Source: Stomoxys calcitrans
Taxonomy: Eukaryota; Arthropoda; Insecta; Diptera; Muscidae
DNA: 64,000 nt
Assembly: GCF_963082655.1 (NCBI RefSeq)
Contig: NC_081552.1
Coordinates: 194,880,598-194,944,597 of the forward strand
Direction: 5' to 3'
In this document: piece by piece, positions 1 through 12,061 of the stretch
How positions within the stretch are numbered: the first letter of the stretch is position 1
How the letters are laid out: every line of letters starts with the position of its first letter
The notes under the pieces: model-generated
Database searches by the model: none
Told to the model about the DNA's origin: nothing
Seen by the model: the letters and a program-made list of their open reading frames with translations, nothing else
Translations under genes and position numbers: made by a program

Positions 1-10
1 CAAAACTGCT

Positions 11-3000
11 ATGGCACGCTGCAAGGGACTAACGAAGCTTAAGATTACCTATGCCAAGATAAGCAACTTTATTCCCATAGATACGCTAACACAACTCAAC
101 CTTTACGAATGCAAAGCATTGTCATGGACGAATTTAACACAAATTCTAAGTGAAATGAATTTAATTTCATTTGCCACCTACAGGACCTACTATCGTGGCA
201 AGATAGAACCAATAAGAGTCTCGAAATCTTTGCGACACTTTGAATTTGATTTTCCCAAAAGATTTCTTACGGGTGTTTTTGAACAACAATTTGAACACTT
301 GACTTCTTTTACTTGGAAGAATTACCACGATGACAGCACACATGATATTGCCTCGTTTTTCTCGGAGTTAAAGGACCTGGAATTACTGGTACTAGAGACA
401 ATTGATGATGGCGTATTCGCATTGAATGCTCTTCGCAAGATAAAAATAATTTTTAACATAAATATGTCTACCATACTGAAACTCTTGAGGCATAATACCC
501 TGGAAATGTTAATCTTTAGTGTTATACAAGATGATATAGAGGATGTGGAACAATTTAAGGCCACTAAGACCAATTTACTTCACCTCAATATTTATACCAC
601 AGCATTTACAGCGAAAATTGATTTTTGGCTTGAATTACTGGCATTAAATCCCAAATTGACCATAGTGAGTAGAGGATTGAGATTGGACTCTGAGGAAAAT
701 ATTTTTGTAAAATTAGTACAAAGTTCCAAATTTCCAAGGAAATCCTTCAATGTTGGCGGTTTCACAATTGGTAAGATTCAATGTGTTTTGATAATGTTCT
801 TTTGTCATAAGAAAGTATAAAGAGATCTTTCTATGGAAATATAAAATGAAAGAAGAAAAAGGGTGGGGGGAATTATATAGCCTCCCCCATGGATGAAAGT
901 TCATTGAATGACCTTCAAGTAAGGTCTTAAGATCATCGGTTTGTATAGGAGCTATATCAAGTTATGAGCAATCCTATGGCAGCCGGTTGTACGCACCGGA
1001 TTGACCCAATGAATCCCTCATCGGGTCAATCCGGTGCCGCCTCTGTGTACGTGTTCGTCTTTTTTTTCGTCATGGGAGAGGCACATCCCGGAGAACCTTC
1101 TGTTCGGTTTGCCAAAACCGCCTCCATCATCGGTCGGTGTTGGTGAGGTGTAACCGATGCATGGAGTGGGTACATTTCCGATCTTGCTCTGGACTCACTT
1201 TACTAAGGGAGTATAGTCATACTGGGTATGTTGCAAGGTGCTGTGCGAACATAGCCAGCAGTGGGTCACAAGCGTCGTCGTCGTCGCTTTCTGCGCCCTC
1301 GTCGTCGGATTATGTGACCCCCCGACCTCTCCCGTACGGCATTATACGCAACAGCAGCATCCCAGCCCCAATATTGTCAGGCCAGTCCCGGTGCATTTTT
1401 GCAACTAAACTGCAACGGTCTCCGTGGCAAGATCGATGAGATTGTGGATTTCATGAGTCGGAAAGATATATTGGTCGCAGCGATCCAGGAGACAAAGCTG
1501 TCCAACACCTGCAGCTTACACAGTTGTCACGGTAAGGATCGCGCAAGGAATGTAGGTGGTGGATTGCCCTTCGTGATACACCATTCCGTGCAATATAGAC
1601 CCATCTCGCCTGCGCCTGGCGCTCCCCTGTTCCGGTACTTCCGAGATAGAGAAATACAAGCTGTACACACCGCCGGTTGGTAGCTGTGTCCCGATTAATG
1701 GCCAAGCGTGCAACCCCGACATAAGTGGGCTACTATCTGGCCATAATCGTCTGGTTCTAGGAGACTTTAACGTACATCACACTTCATGGCATTCTCCCCT
1801 AGGTAACGACCAGCGTGACATAGCTTTGGCAGAGCACATTGAAGGCTCCACGTTTTGCACGGTAAGTAAGGATGCCCCCACTAGGATTACAAGGAGATGC
1901 AGCAGCTCGCCAGACATTTCCATTGCATCCTTTGACCTCCTGAGTGAGGTATCCTGGCAAGCCGCCATCTCTTTGGGGTCAGACCTCCTCCCCGTAATTC
2001 TCACCATCGACCGACCATCCGACTTCATAACCTCTGAGTGCCGGACGTTTATTAATCAGAAGAAGGCCGATTGGGCTGGCTTCGGAGAGTATACCAATCG
2101 CCGCTTCAATAAACTGCCACCCCCCTCGGATGTGCTAGTGGCCGAGAGGAAACTCCGAGACATCATTAACGCAGCCGCCGCTCGCTTTATACCAGCCGCT
2201 CGAATACCCCAAATGCGGCCCAATTTCCCGGCACAGGCAGTGGCACTCGCAGACGAGCGTGATGGGATTTGTGGTATGGACCCCACTAACCCCAGAATCA
2301 GTGAGCTGAATCTGGAAATAAACAGGGTGGTCAATGAACATAGGCGGAATTTGTGGCTAGAATACTTGGAGCAATGTAACTTAGGCACCGGTTTAGGCAT
2401 GCTGTGGTCTACTGTTAAGTCACTTTCGAACCCCGGTAGACGGGATGACAAGCCCTCAGTCACTTTTAGCGAAGTAACCGTGACTGATCCGAAGAGATGC
2501 GCCAAGTTGTTCAACCGTCAATTTATTATGCATCCCGAGAGTGACAGGGGAAGCAGGAGAGCCATTCGCCGTATCCGTCGTCTCCGAGCCGATGGACAGC
2601 CATCACAATTTGCCGCGGGCGAAGTTACGAATATCATCCGTGGCACCACACATTGATGTTAAAGAATCTGGATTTACCTGGAGTTGAGTACCTTAGTACT
2701 GTCCTCAACCTGTCTCTGAACACTCCTTTAGTTCCCGATGACTGGAAAATGGGCAGAGTGATTCCGACCATCAAGTGTCCCAAAACACTTAGCGTCACAT
2801 TTGACAGCTCTTACACATTCTCCTCCATACAGTAATTTGCGATTAAGTTAAAAGTAGAAACAAGGTCCTCAAGTCACTTGCCGGCAGCACTTGAGGTGCA
2901 GACAAAGAAACCTTGTTGACCAAACTTGAGTACAATTTTTTCTCGCGAAATTCACTATATGTCAACGAGTTTTGGTTGTGTGTGTGTGTATATTATAGTT

Positions 3001-6000
3001 AAGAACCATAACACACACACAAACAACGAAAAATGTCTCGAACTATTTACACACACAAAATCAGAGTTGCACTAATCGCTTATTTTGACAGATAGTGCAC
3101 TCAATATTTTGTTGTTGGGCAACCGTCACTACCTGTAAATGAATATATCTTGGACCATACCCCTAGATGTATTATAAGGTCATCTGGATTACAGACGACG
3201 TGATCAAATCTTTACTCGACCCGCAGAAGCGGTGCTAAAATATACATACATTTGTGAAGTTTCTTTCGATACCTTGCGCCTTACCTCCGAGCTCCTTGAC
3301 ATACTTCTGCAATATGGCACAGATCGGTCCAGTTTTGGATATAGCTGCTATATAGACCGATCTCTCGGTTTTAGGTTTTGGGGCCATAAGAGACGCATTT
3401 TTCGTCCGATGTCGTTGAAATTTGAGACAGTCGGTTGTGTTAGGCTCTTTGACATCCTTCTTCAATTTGGCTCAGATCGGACCAAATTTGGATATAGCTG
3501 CCATATAGACCGATCCTCCGATTTAGGGTCATAGGCCCGTAAAAACCACATTTATTATCCGATTTTCTGAAATTTGGGACACTGAGTTGCGTTAGGCCCT
3601 TCAACATTTTTCTTCAATTTGGCCCTGATCGGTTCAGATTTGGTATAGCTGCATTTAGACCGAACTCTCGATTTAAGGTCTTGCGCCCATAAAAGGCGCA
3701 TTTATTGTCCGATGTCTCCGAAATTTGGGACAGTTAGTTAAGTTAAGCTCCTTGACATACTTCTGCAATATGGCACAGATCGGTCCAGTTTTTGATATAG
3801 CTGCTATATAGACCGATCTCTCGGTTTTAGGTTTTGGGGACAGTTAGTTAAGTTAAGCTCCTTGACATACTTCTGCAATGTGGCACAGATAAGTCAAGTT
3901 TTGGATATAGCTGCTATATAGACCGATCTCTTGGTTTTAGGTTTTGGGACCATAAAAGGCTCATTTTTCGTCCGATGTCGTTGAAATTTGAGACAGTGGG
4001 TTGTGTTAGGCTCTTTGACATTCTTCTTCAATTTGGCCCAGATCAGTCCAAATTTGAGTATAGCTGTCATATAGACCGATTTCTCGCCGAAATTTGGGAC
4101 AGTGCGTTGTGTTAGGCTCTTCGACTTTTTTCTGCACATTGGCCCAAATTGGTCCAGATTTGGATGTAGCTGCCATATAGACCGATATCTCTATTTAAAG
4201 TCTTGGCCCAATAAAAGGCGCATTCATAATCCGATTTCACTCAAATTTTACACAGTGACTTATGTTAGGCTTTTCGACATCAGTGTCGTATATGGTTCTG
4301 ATCATTTTATTTTTAGATATAGCTGCCAAAAAGACCAATATTTTGTTATACACAATTGAACAATGACTTGTACTTATTAGTATTTGGTACAAATCGGAAC
4401 ATATTTCGATACAACTGCTATGGGACATAAGGTAAGCAATTTTCACCGGATTTTGATGAAAGGTGGTTTACATATATACCCAGAGGTGGTGGGTATCCAA
4501 AGTTCGGCCCGGCCAAACTTAACGCCTTTTTTACTTGTTTTGCCCAAACATTATTAAAATTAAAATAAAACAGTGGTGTTGTACAAAGAAGATTACAACA
4601 ACAAAATGGAAAAACTGTAAGAGGACAAGAACACGTAAAAGACTGTAAGGGAGGATCCTACAATGAAATTAGAAAGGACGAACAATAACATCTTACAAGA
4701 ACTGTATAAGAATAGTAACGTAACAAAATGCGAAAGATCGAAGTTAGTTTGCAATTCACCCTTGACTCCACAACTTTACGGTTTGCCGAAAATACATAAG
4801 GATAAAGTGCCTCTTAGACCTATTTCTTCTTCAACGAAAGTGCCGTGCTACAATTTATCGAAATTCATCGATAATATTTTAAAAACACTAACATCTTCAT
4901 TATACAACGTCAGAAATTCGATGGAGGTTAAGGAAGGAATAAGGGACGTGATATTAGAAAATGGCGATATACTTGTATCATTTGACGTGGTATCATTATT
5001 TACAAATATACCAACACATTTGGCTATAAAAAACATCACACACACTTTTGGACGAAGTGTTGGGGGAACTAAGAAGCCGAAATATAGAAATCAAATTTTT
5101 AACGAAATACGTGGACGAACTCTTGGGAGTAATTAAGAAACAAGACGAGCAGGAAATACTAAGGCTATCTAAAACATATCACACGAAAATTCAATTTACA
5201 TTTGAAAGAGAAGTAGATGGCGAAATACCATTCTTGGATATGAAGATTATAAGACAGGAGAACAAAATAGTTGCAGACTGGTACACGAAGGCAACGGCAT
5301 CTGGACGAATGATGAACTACAACTCAACACAACCTAAAAGGATGAAGACAAATATGGGAACTGACTTTATAAAAAAACGTTGTAGACCTTAGTGACGAGC
5401 AATATATTACACACCTTTCCACCTTCACTTATAAAGACTCTTATTCAGAATGTTATTCACCCCAAACAATACAAATATGAAAAATCATCGAAAAATACTT
5501 ATTTTCACAGTGTAAATATGGCAATTAACTTTATCAAAAAAGTTGTAGACCTTAGTGATGAGCAATATATTACACGCAATATAGCAAAAATAGAAACCAT
5601 ATTAAAATTAAACAATTTTCCACCTTCACTTATAAAGACTCTTATTCAGAATGTTATTCACCCCATACAATACAAATATGAAAAATAATCGGAAAATACT
5701 TATTTTCACAGTGTACCATATATTCCCAAATTAACAGAGAACAATGCTTGGGCACCAAACAGAGAAATCGAAAAAAAAACAACAATCGCATACAAATCAA
5801 ACCACACTACAAAAGCTGTTCACAACAACAACTACCAAAGCAGACCAACTCCAACTAGACAATGTAGTTTACGAATTGACGTGCAATGGCAAAGAAGGGG
5901 AACAATGCAATATGTGTTGTGTGGGCACAACTCGGCGAAAACTGAAAATACGAATGGCAGAACACGAAGCAGACATCAAGAAAGGCAGAGAAAGCACAGC

Positions 6001-6642
6001 TTTATCACAACATATTAAAGAGACGGGACACAACATTGACTTCAAAGCTGTCAGAATTCTTGACAGAGAGAGAAATGAAAATAAGAGGTATACTCTTGAA
6101 AGTTTACGTATACAATAGAGGACAGAGAAGTCGATGAACTCGAAAGAGGACAAAGATAATACAAAGCTACAGTATTCCGTTGCAATAGTTTAGAGTGTAA
6201 ACATAGTTCTGTGATATTAGTTTTAAAATTTTCGCTGCAATATTTTACATTTTATTTATGTTTTTATTTATTATAAAACGTTCCGTGATATGCAGTTTTT
6301 TTATAAATTAAGAGAATAATGCAAATGTAACTATATGTAAGTAAAAACCATAAAAGTAACAAAACAGAACAAAATATTTAAAATGCGTCTCTTGTTAATA
6401 GCCGACGAAACGTCGAGAAAAGGATGAAATAAACTTGTTTTATTTGCATTTTGAAACATATTGACCCTAACAACCCGCAAAAATCAAGTAAGAGATTAAA
6501 ATTGTGTCATAATTAATTTTTGCTTGTTCTCTTTTTAGGTTACGCCGATTTGAAAAACAACTTTGAAGCAACCATGGAGAAAATTAAGAAAATCGAGAAA
6601 GTTGTTTCGACTTGGTCCTTCGGCAAAAATGTTGTTTTCTAA
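11..6642 (+). CDS. Leucine-rich-repeat (F-box-like) protein, 3' part, two exons
   Basis: Exon 1 is 11-770 and exon 2 is 6539-6642. The donor GTAAGA at 771 and the acceptor CTTTTTAG ending at 6538 join in frame through a split Gly codon, giving 287 aa from the first visible Met. The frame is open to the left window edge, so the true start probably lies upstream. The protein shows irregular leucine-rich spacing (LTKLKITY, LTQLNLYECKAL, LKDLELLVLE, LEMLIFSV), as in the C-terminal halves of insect F-box/LRR proteins. No F-box is visible in this part, so that assignment is inference. The last exon adds a short lysine-rich tail ending KNVVF. The 5.8-kb intron is filled with DINE, LINE-A, a MITE and a Penelope-like element. 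A candidate AATAAA lies at 6777-6782. The exon structure is well supported; the family name is tentative. Confidence 0.7.
866..966 (+). repeat. DINE-1-like monomer fragment
   Basis: It contains the 'tataggagctatatcaag' type monomer seen in the DINE at 12062-13380 and a CCTCCCCCATGGAT terminus-like piece. LINE-A copy 1 starts directly after it and probably inserted here. Confidence 0.5.
964..2921 (+). mobile_element. Non-LTR retrotransposon LINE-A, copy 1 (degenerate, RT deleted)
   Basis: It begins with the family head (TATGGCAGCCGGTTGTACG). It then encodes, in broken frames, a zinc-finger region (1137 onward), an endonuclease start (QLNCNGLRGK at about 1399), the rest of the endonuclease and linker (1826-2656), and the start of the RT (VPDDWKMGRVIP at about 2736). 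At about 2765 the sequence jumps to a segment found about 250 codons later in copy 4 (TIKCPK...), so the catalytic RT core is missing. It ends in the segment matching copy 4 around KSLAGSTWGADKETLL. A base change plus deletion has removed the 2A-like motif seen in copies 3 and 4. This copy is non-functional and lies in the LRR-gene intron. Confidence 0.85.
2922..3160 (-). mobile_element. MITE-D copy 1
   Basis: It matches 57489-57712: CGCGAAAT-CACTAT-TGTCAACGAG near one end, then a CAACGAAAAAT motif, and a CACTACCTGTAAATGAATATATCT end. The left end is missing where LINE-A copy 1 joins. Confidence 0.7.
3235..4536 (-). mobile_element. DINE-1/mini-me-like element with tandem monomers
   Basis: About ten imperfect monomers of about 115 bases carry the phrases 'tagctgccatatagaccgat', 'ataaaaggcgca' and 'gaaatttgggacag'. 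They end in the family terminus GGTGGTGGGTATCC then AAGTTCGGCCCGGCC. The short open frames here (for example 3232-3534 and 4102-4359) are repeat-derived. DINE-1/mini-me elements are non-autonomous Helentron-related elements common in Diptera; the assignment rests on the shared core and termini. Confidence 0.75.
4553..6455 (+). mobile_element. Penelope-like retroelement (RT plus GIY-YIG), defective
   Basis: Three successive open segments are present. At 4663-5040 the N-terminal RT motifs are LYGLPKIHKDKVPLRPISS and SFDVVSLFTNIP. At 5048-5392 there is the catalytic-core remnant KYVDELLGVI followed by the thumb motif IPFLDMKII. At 5744-6118 there is a GIY-YIG-like endonuclease with VYELTC, CVGTTRRKLKIR and EHEADI. 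The catalytic YVDD of the family reads YVDE here. The segment between motifs B and C is deleted (junction about 5045-5090). A direct duplication (about 5343-5510 versus 5535-5714) splits the linker. A CCGACGAAACGTCG stretch at 6402-6415 resembles the 3' side of hammerhead motifs known in these elements. The copy is inactive by inference and lies in the LRR-gene intron. Confidence 0.85.
5343..5714 (+). repeat. Direct duplication inside the Penelope-like element
   Basis: The run ACTTTAT(A/C)AAAAAA(C/G)TTGTAGACC through CTTATTTTCACAGTGTA occurs at about 5362-5513 and again at about 5530-5716. The copies differ by a few substitutions and one internal deletion in the first. Confidence 0.75.
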
Positions 6643-6776
6643 TTTTACGAATGGAATGTCGTTTGGACGTAAGAACCACCCTTAGTTAAAGAAATGAAAA
6701 TATCGCAGTAATTTTTATATTATAAAAGTGTGCTGGACATGAAATCTTAATTTAAAAAGTTATTTAAAAAAAACCA

Positions 6777-6782
6777 AATAAA
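6777..6782 (+). promoter_or_regulatory. Candidate poly(A) signal of the LRR gene
   Basis: AATAAA, 135 bases after the stop codon of exon 2. Confidence 0.5.
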
Positions 6783-7344
6783 AATACTTTATGTAACGTC
6801 CATTGGAAAATGCATGATTTATTTAGAGAAACTGTACTAATACGAGGCGGATTATCATCGTCGAAATATACCACGTATTATGCAGATAAGGGATACGCTC
6901 GTCATCGTCCACGAACTGTATGCAGCTGAGTTATACGCACGTCATTGGTAAAATGTACCATGTACAGTGACTGGCGACACCACTGGGGAATTACCAACTG
7001 TTTGGGTCTTCCTAAGCCTGAGGACTGGAGTGTGGATTATGTTGGCGCATGTTGTGCATACCAATCCACATTAGCGCCAAGATCATTTCCAAACATCGTC
7101 ATCATAAGTTGAATGCATAGAAACCAGAAGAAACCCGACAACGAGACCAGCCGACTATCGTGAAAAACAGCGATGTCAATACATCTCACTAAGAATTCAC
7201 ACCGATCAAATCTGTTGGGGAGGTTCAGATGGCCAGACTACATAGCCTCCAGGTTCAAGCCTAGGTTATTCGCCGTGTCATAATGCGTGAAGAATGGCGC
7301 AAAAAAGATTCCCTTCCTCATAAATATAGCCACAAGGAGCGTTT
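6783..7344. other. No recognisable gene or repeat
   Basis: Sequence downstream of the LRR-gene poly(A) signal. It has no long open frame and no match to the repeat families recognised elsewhere in the window. Confidence 0.4.
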
Positions 7345-7745
7345 GAAAAATACTGGCCTGCACCCGGCACGGGATGTGAGCAACACAAAGGCTGGCGCAT
7401 TAAGGTCCGATCTGTGTGGTGTTCATTGCTGTCACGAGAAGCTTAGCCATGTGTCTGCGTCCACAGGTTGCGGATAGTGGAATGCTCCATACGGAGTAGC
7501 TGCTACGGCAGTCGCGGACAATCAGCGGAGAGTCTCAGTGAGAGGTCGGGCGATACCGACTCTTGCACAAATACTGAGTGCCTATAATGCTCGTTATGAC
7601 AAGGCGAGTTATTGGCGGCTTTAAATAAGCAATGGCCGCCCTGTTCCTGTCGCGATCGGTTCTTTGGACGGGAACGAGCTTGCTCAGCTACAGGAGCTTG
7701 ACGGGGATCGCCACCTCCTCATGAATATGTGGCAACAACAAAAAA
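7345..7745 (+). mobile_element. SINE-like family C, copy 1
   Basis: It shares with at least nine other places in the window the phrases CCGGCACGGGAT, GTCACGAGAAGC, GATAGTGGAATGCTCCATACGG, ATTGGCGGCTTTAAATAAGC and GAACGAGCTTGCTCA, ending in an ACAACAA tail. The unit is about 400-450 bases with a CAA-type tail. No coding potential is seen. Confidence 0.7.
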
Positions 7746-7754
7746 ACCTACATC

Positions 7755-7930
7755 AATATTAAGCATCTTTGCAAAATTTTAAGTTTAAGTTTATTTTTAC
7801 CCTTCGACCGCTATCGTGATTTTGACGGACGGACGGACATGGCTAGATCGACTCAGAACGAATATTTCCTGGTGTGACATACGGAATGACAAGATTACTA
7901 TACCCCCGTCCTATCTTGGTGGGTATACAA
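7755..7930 (+). mobile_element. DINE-1-like 3' core fragment
   Basis: Contains GACGGACGGACGGACATGG, CTAGATCGACT, GGAATGACAAGATTACTATA and the terminus CCCCCGTCCTATCTTGGTGGG. The tandem monomers are absent. Confidence 0.7.
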
Positions 7931-7936
7931 ATCATG

Positions 7937-10285
7937 TTATTGTTGTTGATGTTGTTGTAGCAGTTTGTTCTGTTCTATCTTTCGCCTGCTTGATTCTGTT
8001 TAATGTCAAGACCCAGGAACTCTGCGACTAAGATGGGGTGCATCCACAGGGATCTGGGTCTGAGTCGAGTGGGTCTGGCTGGGCAATTAAACAGGTGACG
8101 TATGTCATGTAGTCATAATTGGGACATACATCTTGCACATCGGCATCAATCCTTGATCTGTTCGAGTTGAGGCGGCTACATTTGCCGAAACGTAATTAAG
8201 CCAGAACTACTCTGGTTTGCCGGGGGAGGTCAATTTATTCAGGTGCAATGGGAGGCGGTCGTTCTCCAAGGCCTACATTCACCCGGTAGCCATTTACCGC
8301 ATCTGCTACCGTGTCTGCATGAATGTTGTCTAGACCTGCTTGATATGCCGCTTGATCTAGAGGTTCTCTCTTGTAGCTCTGAACTTCACGCTCTAGATCA
8401 TGTAGATCTACCTTAAGGCTTCTGGGCGGTGGATATCTATCCACAAGATGATGATTTGGATGGTCTCTGCGATAACAGCCCAAAAGGTTTTGCTTAGACA
8501 GCATGTAGTTATGTCTTTGGACTGGTAGGATCTTTGTCTCCTGATGGAGGTGGTCCACATGAGAACTGAGGAGACAGCCCGTCGCAGTTCGGAGGGCGGC
8601 ATTCTAACAGATCTGAATATTATTCCACTGCGTGTCACAAAGTTGACGAAGCCACACTGGCCACACTTACCATAGACCGTTGGCGATGTCCTCAAATAAT
8701 TTAACATGGCTGACCATGTCGAATGCCTTCGATAGGTCCAGCGCCACGAGGACCGTCCTATCACATGGCCTGGGCTGATTGAAGCCACGGCATATGTGTG
8801 CGGTGATGGCATGCAAAGCAGTTGTTGTGCTATGCAGTCTTCGAAATCCATGTTGATGCTCAGCGAATGGAAATTCTCCTACGAGACTCGGGAAGAGTAA
8901 GCGCCTTTGCTACTGGTGAGAGAAGGGAGATCGGTTTGTACGGCTCCCCCAAACTCGGGTCTTTACCAGGCTTCAGTAGCGGGATCACTCTGCCCATTTT
9001 CCACATCGGGAACTATTAGAGTATTCAAAGACAAGTTGAAGACAGTAGTAAGGTACTCAACTCCAGGTGAATCCAGATTCTTCAACATCAATGTAGAGAT
9101 TCCGCCGGAGCCCAACGCCTTGGATGATTTGGCGCCATGGATGTCATTCGTAACTTCGCCCATGGTAAATTGTGTAGGCTGTCCATCGGCTCGCAGACCA
9201 CGGATACGCCGAATGGCTCTCCTCTTTGCCCTGTCACTCTCGGTATGCACAATAAATTGATGGTTGGACAACTTGGCGCATCTCTTCGGATCAGTCACAG
9301 TTATTTCCCCAAAAGTGAATGAGGTCCTGTCATCCCGTCTACCGGGGTTCGAGAGTGACCACAGCTTGCCTAAACCGGTGCCTTAGTTACATTGCTCCAA
9401 GTGTTTAAGCTTCAAATTCCGCTTATGTTCGTTGACTACCCTGTTTATTTCCAGATTCAGCTCGCTGATTCTGGGGTTAGTGGGGTCCATACAACAAATC
9501 CCATCACGTTCGTCTCAAGAAATCAGGGGATGCATTGGAAATGTCTGGCGAGCTGCCGCACCTCCTCGTAATCCTAGTGGGGGCATCTTCATTCGACGTG
9601 GAAAACGTGGAGCCTGCTTTGCCAAAGCTATACCACGCTGGTCGTTACCCTGGGGGAGAATGCCATGAAGTGTGATTCGCATTAAAGTCTCCTAGAACCA
9701 GACGATTATGGACTGTCTGGCCATAATCGTCTACTTATGTCGGGGTTGTAAGCTTGGCCATTAATTGGGACACAACTACCAACCGGCGGTATATACACGT
9801 TGTATAGCTCTATCTCGGCAGTGCCGAACCTGACTGCTATCCCCATACACTCCATGTAGGCGTCACTAGCGCCAGGCGCAGGCGAGATGGGGCTGCCACC
9901 AATATATTTTTCCGATTCATGAAATCCACAATCTCATCGATCTTGCCACGGAGACCGTGCAGTTTAGTTGCAAAAATGATACACTTCCCGGCACTGGCCT
10001 GGCAACATTGGGGCTGGGATGCTGCTGTTGCATATATTGCCGCACGGGAGAGGTCGGGGGTCACATAGTCCCACTGCTGGCTATGTTCGCACAGCAACAG
10101 TATACCTATACTTCCGTAGTGAAGTGAGGCCAGAGCAAGATCGGAAATGTACCCACCCCATGAACCGGTTACAACTCGCCGACACCGATCGATGATGGAG
10201 GCAGTTCTGGCAAATCGAACAGAGTCAGGGTCCGGGGTTTTTTCAATCCCGGCACGGACTAGAAGCGTGCGGAGAAGGACCAAAC
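7937..10285 (-). mobile_element. LINE-A, copy 2 (antisense, rearranged, 5'-truncated)
   Basis: The 3' (CAA)n tail is at 7937-7962, followed on the minus strand by the C-terminal region, RT fragments (8235-8851), the linker (8963-9298), an endonuclease fragment and the zinc-finger/2A region (9837-10285). The 2A-like motif reads GIEKTPDPDSV instead of GIEKNPGPWF because one base is missing. Most of the RT and endonuclease is deleted. It abuts a DINE monomer region on the right (10286 onward), consistent with insertion into that DINE. Confidence 0.85.
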
Positions 10286-10960
10286 TCGACATGGATATTG
10301 AGTGATCTAATAAGAACAAGTCATTGTTCAATTTTGCAAATAAATGCACCTTTTATGGGCCCAAAACCTTAAATCGAGAGATCGGTCTATATGGCAGCTA
10401 TATCTAAATCTAGATCGATCTGGACCAAATACAGTAAGGATGTCGAAGGGCCTAACACAACTCACTGTCTTAAATTTTGACAAAATCGGACAATAAATGA
10501 GCCTTTTATGCGCCCAAGACCTCAAATCAAGTGATCGGTCTATATGGCAGCTATATCCAAATCTCGACCGATCTGGGGCAAATTGAAGAAGGATTTCGAA
10601 GTGTCTAACACAACTCACTGTCCCAAATTTCAGCAAAATCGGATAATAAATGTGGCTTTTATGGGCCTAAGACCCTAAATCGGAGGATCGGTCTATATGG
10701 GGCTATATGAAGATGTAGCCCGATATAGCCCATCTTCGAACTTATCCTGCTTATGGACAAAAAAGAATCTGTGCAAAGTTTCAGCTCAATATCTCTATTT
10801 TTAAAGACTGTAGCGTGATTCCAACAGACAGACGGACGGACATTGCTAGATCGTCTTAGATTTTTACGCTGATCAAGAATATATATACTTTATAGGGTCG
10901 GAAATGGATATTTCGATGTGTTGCAAACGGAATGACAAAATGAATATATTTTTTGATACT
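10286..10960 (+). mobile_element. DINE-1-like element, right part
   Basis: Three to four monomers ('ggtctatatggcagctatat', 'ttttatgggcccaa') are followed by the core GACGGACGGACATTGCTAG, GATCAAGAATATATATAC and TTTATAGGGTCGG. The left end is lost at the LINE-A copy 2 junction. Confidence 0.75.
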
Positions 10961-11432
10961 CCAAAAAAGTAGAAAAGTCGACTTTTTGATAATCGGAAAA
11001 GTCGACTTTTCGATTATCAGAAAAAGTCGACTTTTTGATTATCAGAAAAAATCGAACAGTCGACTTTTTGATCATCAGAAAAAGTCGACTTTTTAATTTC
11101 ACTTTAAATCTCTAACCGTGTTTACGAAAGTCGAAAAGTCGACTCTTTGATAATCGAAAAAAGTAGACTTTTTGATTATCAGAAAAATTCGAAATGTCGA
11201 CTTTTTAATTTTACTTTAAATCCCTAACCGTGTTCAGGAAAGTCGTTCAAAGAAGTCGAAAAGTCACCTTTTTGATAATAGAAAAAGTAGACTTTTTGAT
11301 CATCAGAAAAAGTCGAAAAGACGAGTTTTTGATTATCAGAAAAAGTCGAAAAGACGACTTTTTGATTATCAGAAAAAGTCGAAATGTCGAAAAGTTGACT
11401 TTTCAATTTCACTTCAAATCCGTTATCGTGTT
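10950..11432. repeat. GTCGAC-rich palindromic minisatellite
   Basis: Roughly 20-25-base units of the type AAAAGTCGACTTTTTGAT plus TATCAG are repeated many times. A longer period is marked by a TTTAATTT(C/T)ACTTTAAAT(C/T) spacer near 11095, 11208 and 11400. AAAAGTCGACTTTT is itself a perfect palindrome. Open frames on both strands here are low-complexity artefacts. Confidence 0.8.
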
Positions 11433-12061
11433 CACTAATCCTCCCGTCTGTTGGCTCACAATTCTTGGCTTGATTGTATTTAAGCTAAGAATACAAAGAG
11501 GATTTCCTATGGAATCTAAGTACACCAGAACAAACCAACAACTGCTATACATTTATCGATCGAATGACTTCATTATCTCTGAACGCCGAAGTACGCCAAC
11601 AAAAACCAATCTTTCGATTAAGCTTCTGCTGTTAGAAAATCACCTTTCGGACTATTAAGAGGCCGCGATGCATAATGAATATCACCTTGTAAAAATATCT
11701 AAAATAAGACTACAAAATATTTTTTTTGTATTATTTTTATTAGATTAATGCATATACTTTTCATCAGCCACAATAGCAGTATAAAAAATATTGTCTTTTG
11801 TTTTTTATCGTTAAAAATAAACGATATTTATTACAAATATATATATATATATATATACATACAATAAAAAATATAATATATAGGAAAAAACAAGTTTCAA
11901 ATAAATATAGAAATAGTTTAGTATATGAAGAGTTAAGTGCCAAAGTGTGTCAACTAGCTACTTCCGAAACAAACTACTATTCCAAGCATTTTCATATTAT
12001 GGTTGAAAGACCATTTGTTTGATTCTGGAAGGGGATTTGTTTTGTCACCACTTTAGGCTAA
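11433..12061. other. AT-rich spacer with (AT)n microsatellite
   Basis: No recognisable gene. It contains an (AT)n run at about 11836-11858. Open frames here are short and unsupported. Confidence 0.4.

Noticed and set aside
3232..4359. Several 80-100-aa open frames
   Set aside because: They repeat the DINE monomer translation (FGYSCHIDRS) and have no domain.
6388..6420. Complete hammerhead ribozyme
   Set aside because: Only the GAAAC-GUC-like side is visible; no CUGANGA box was found at proper distance.
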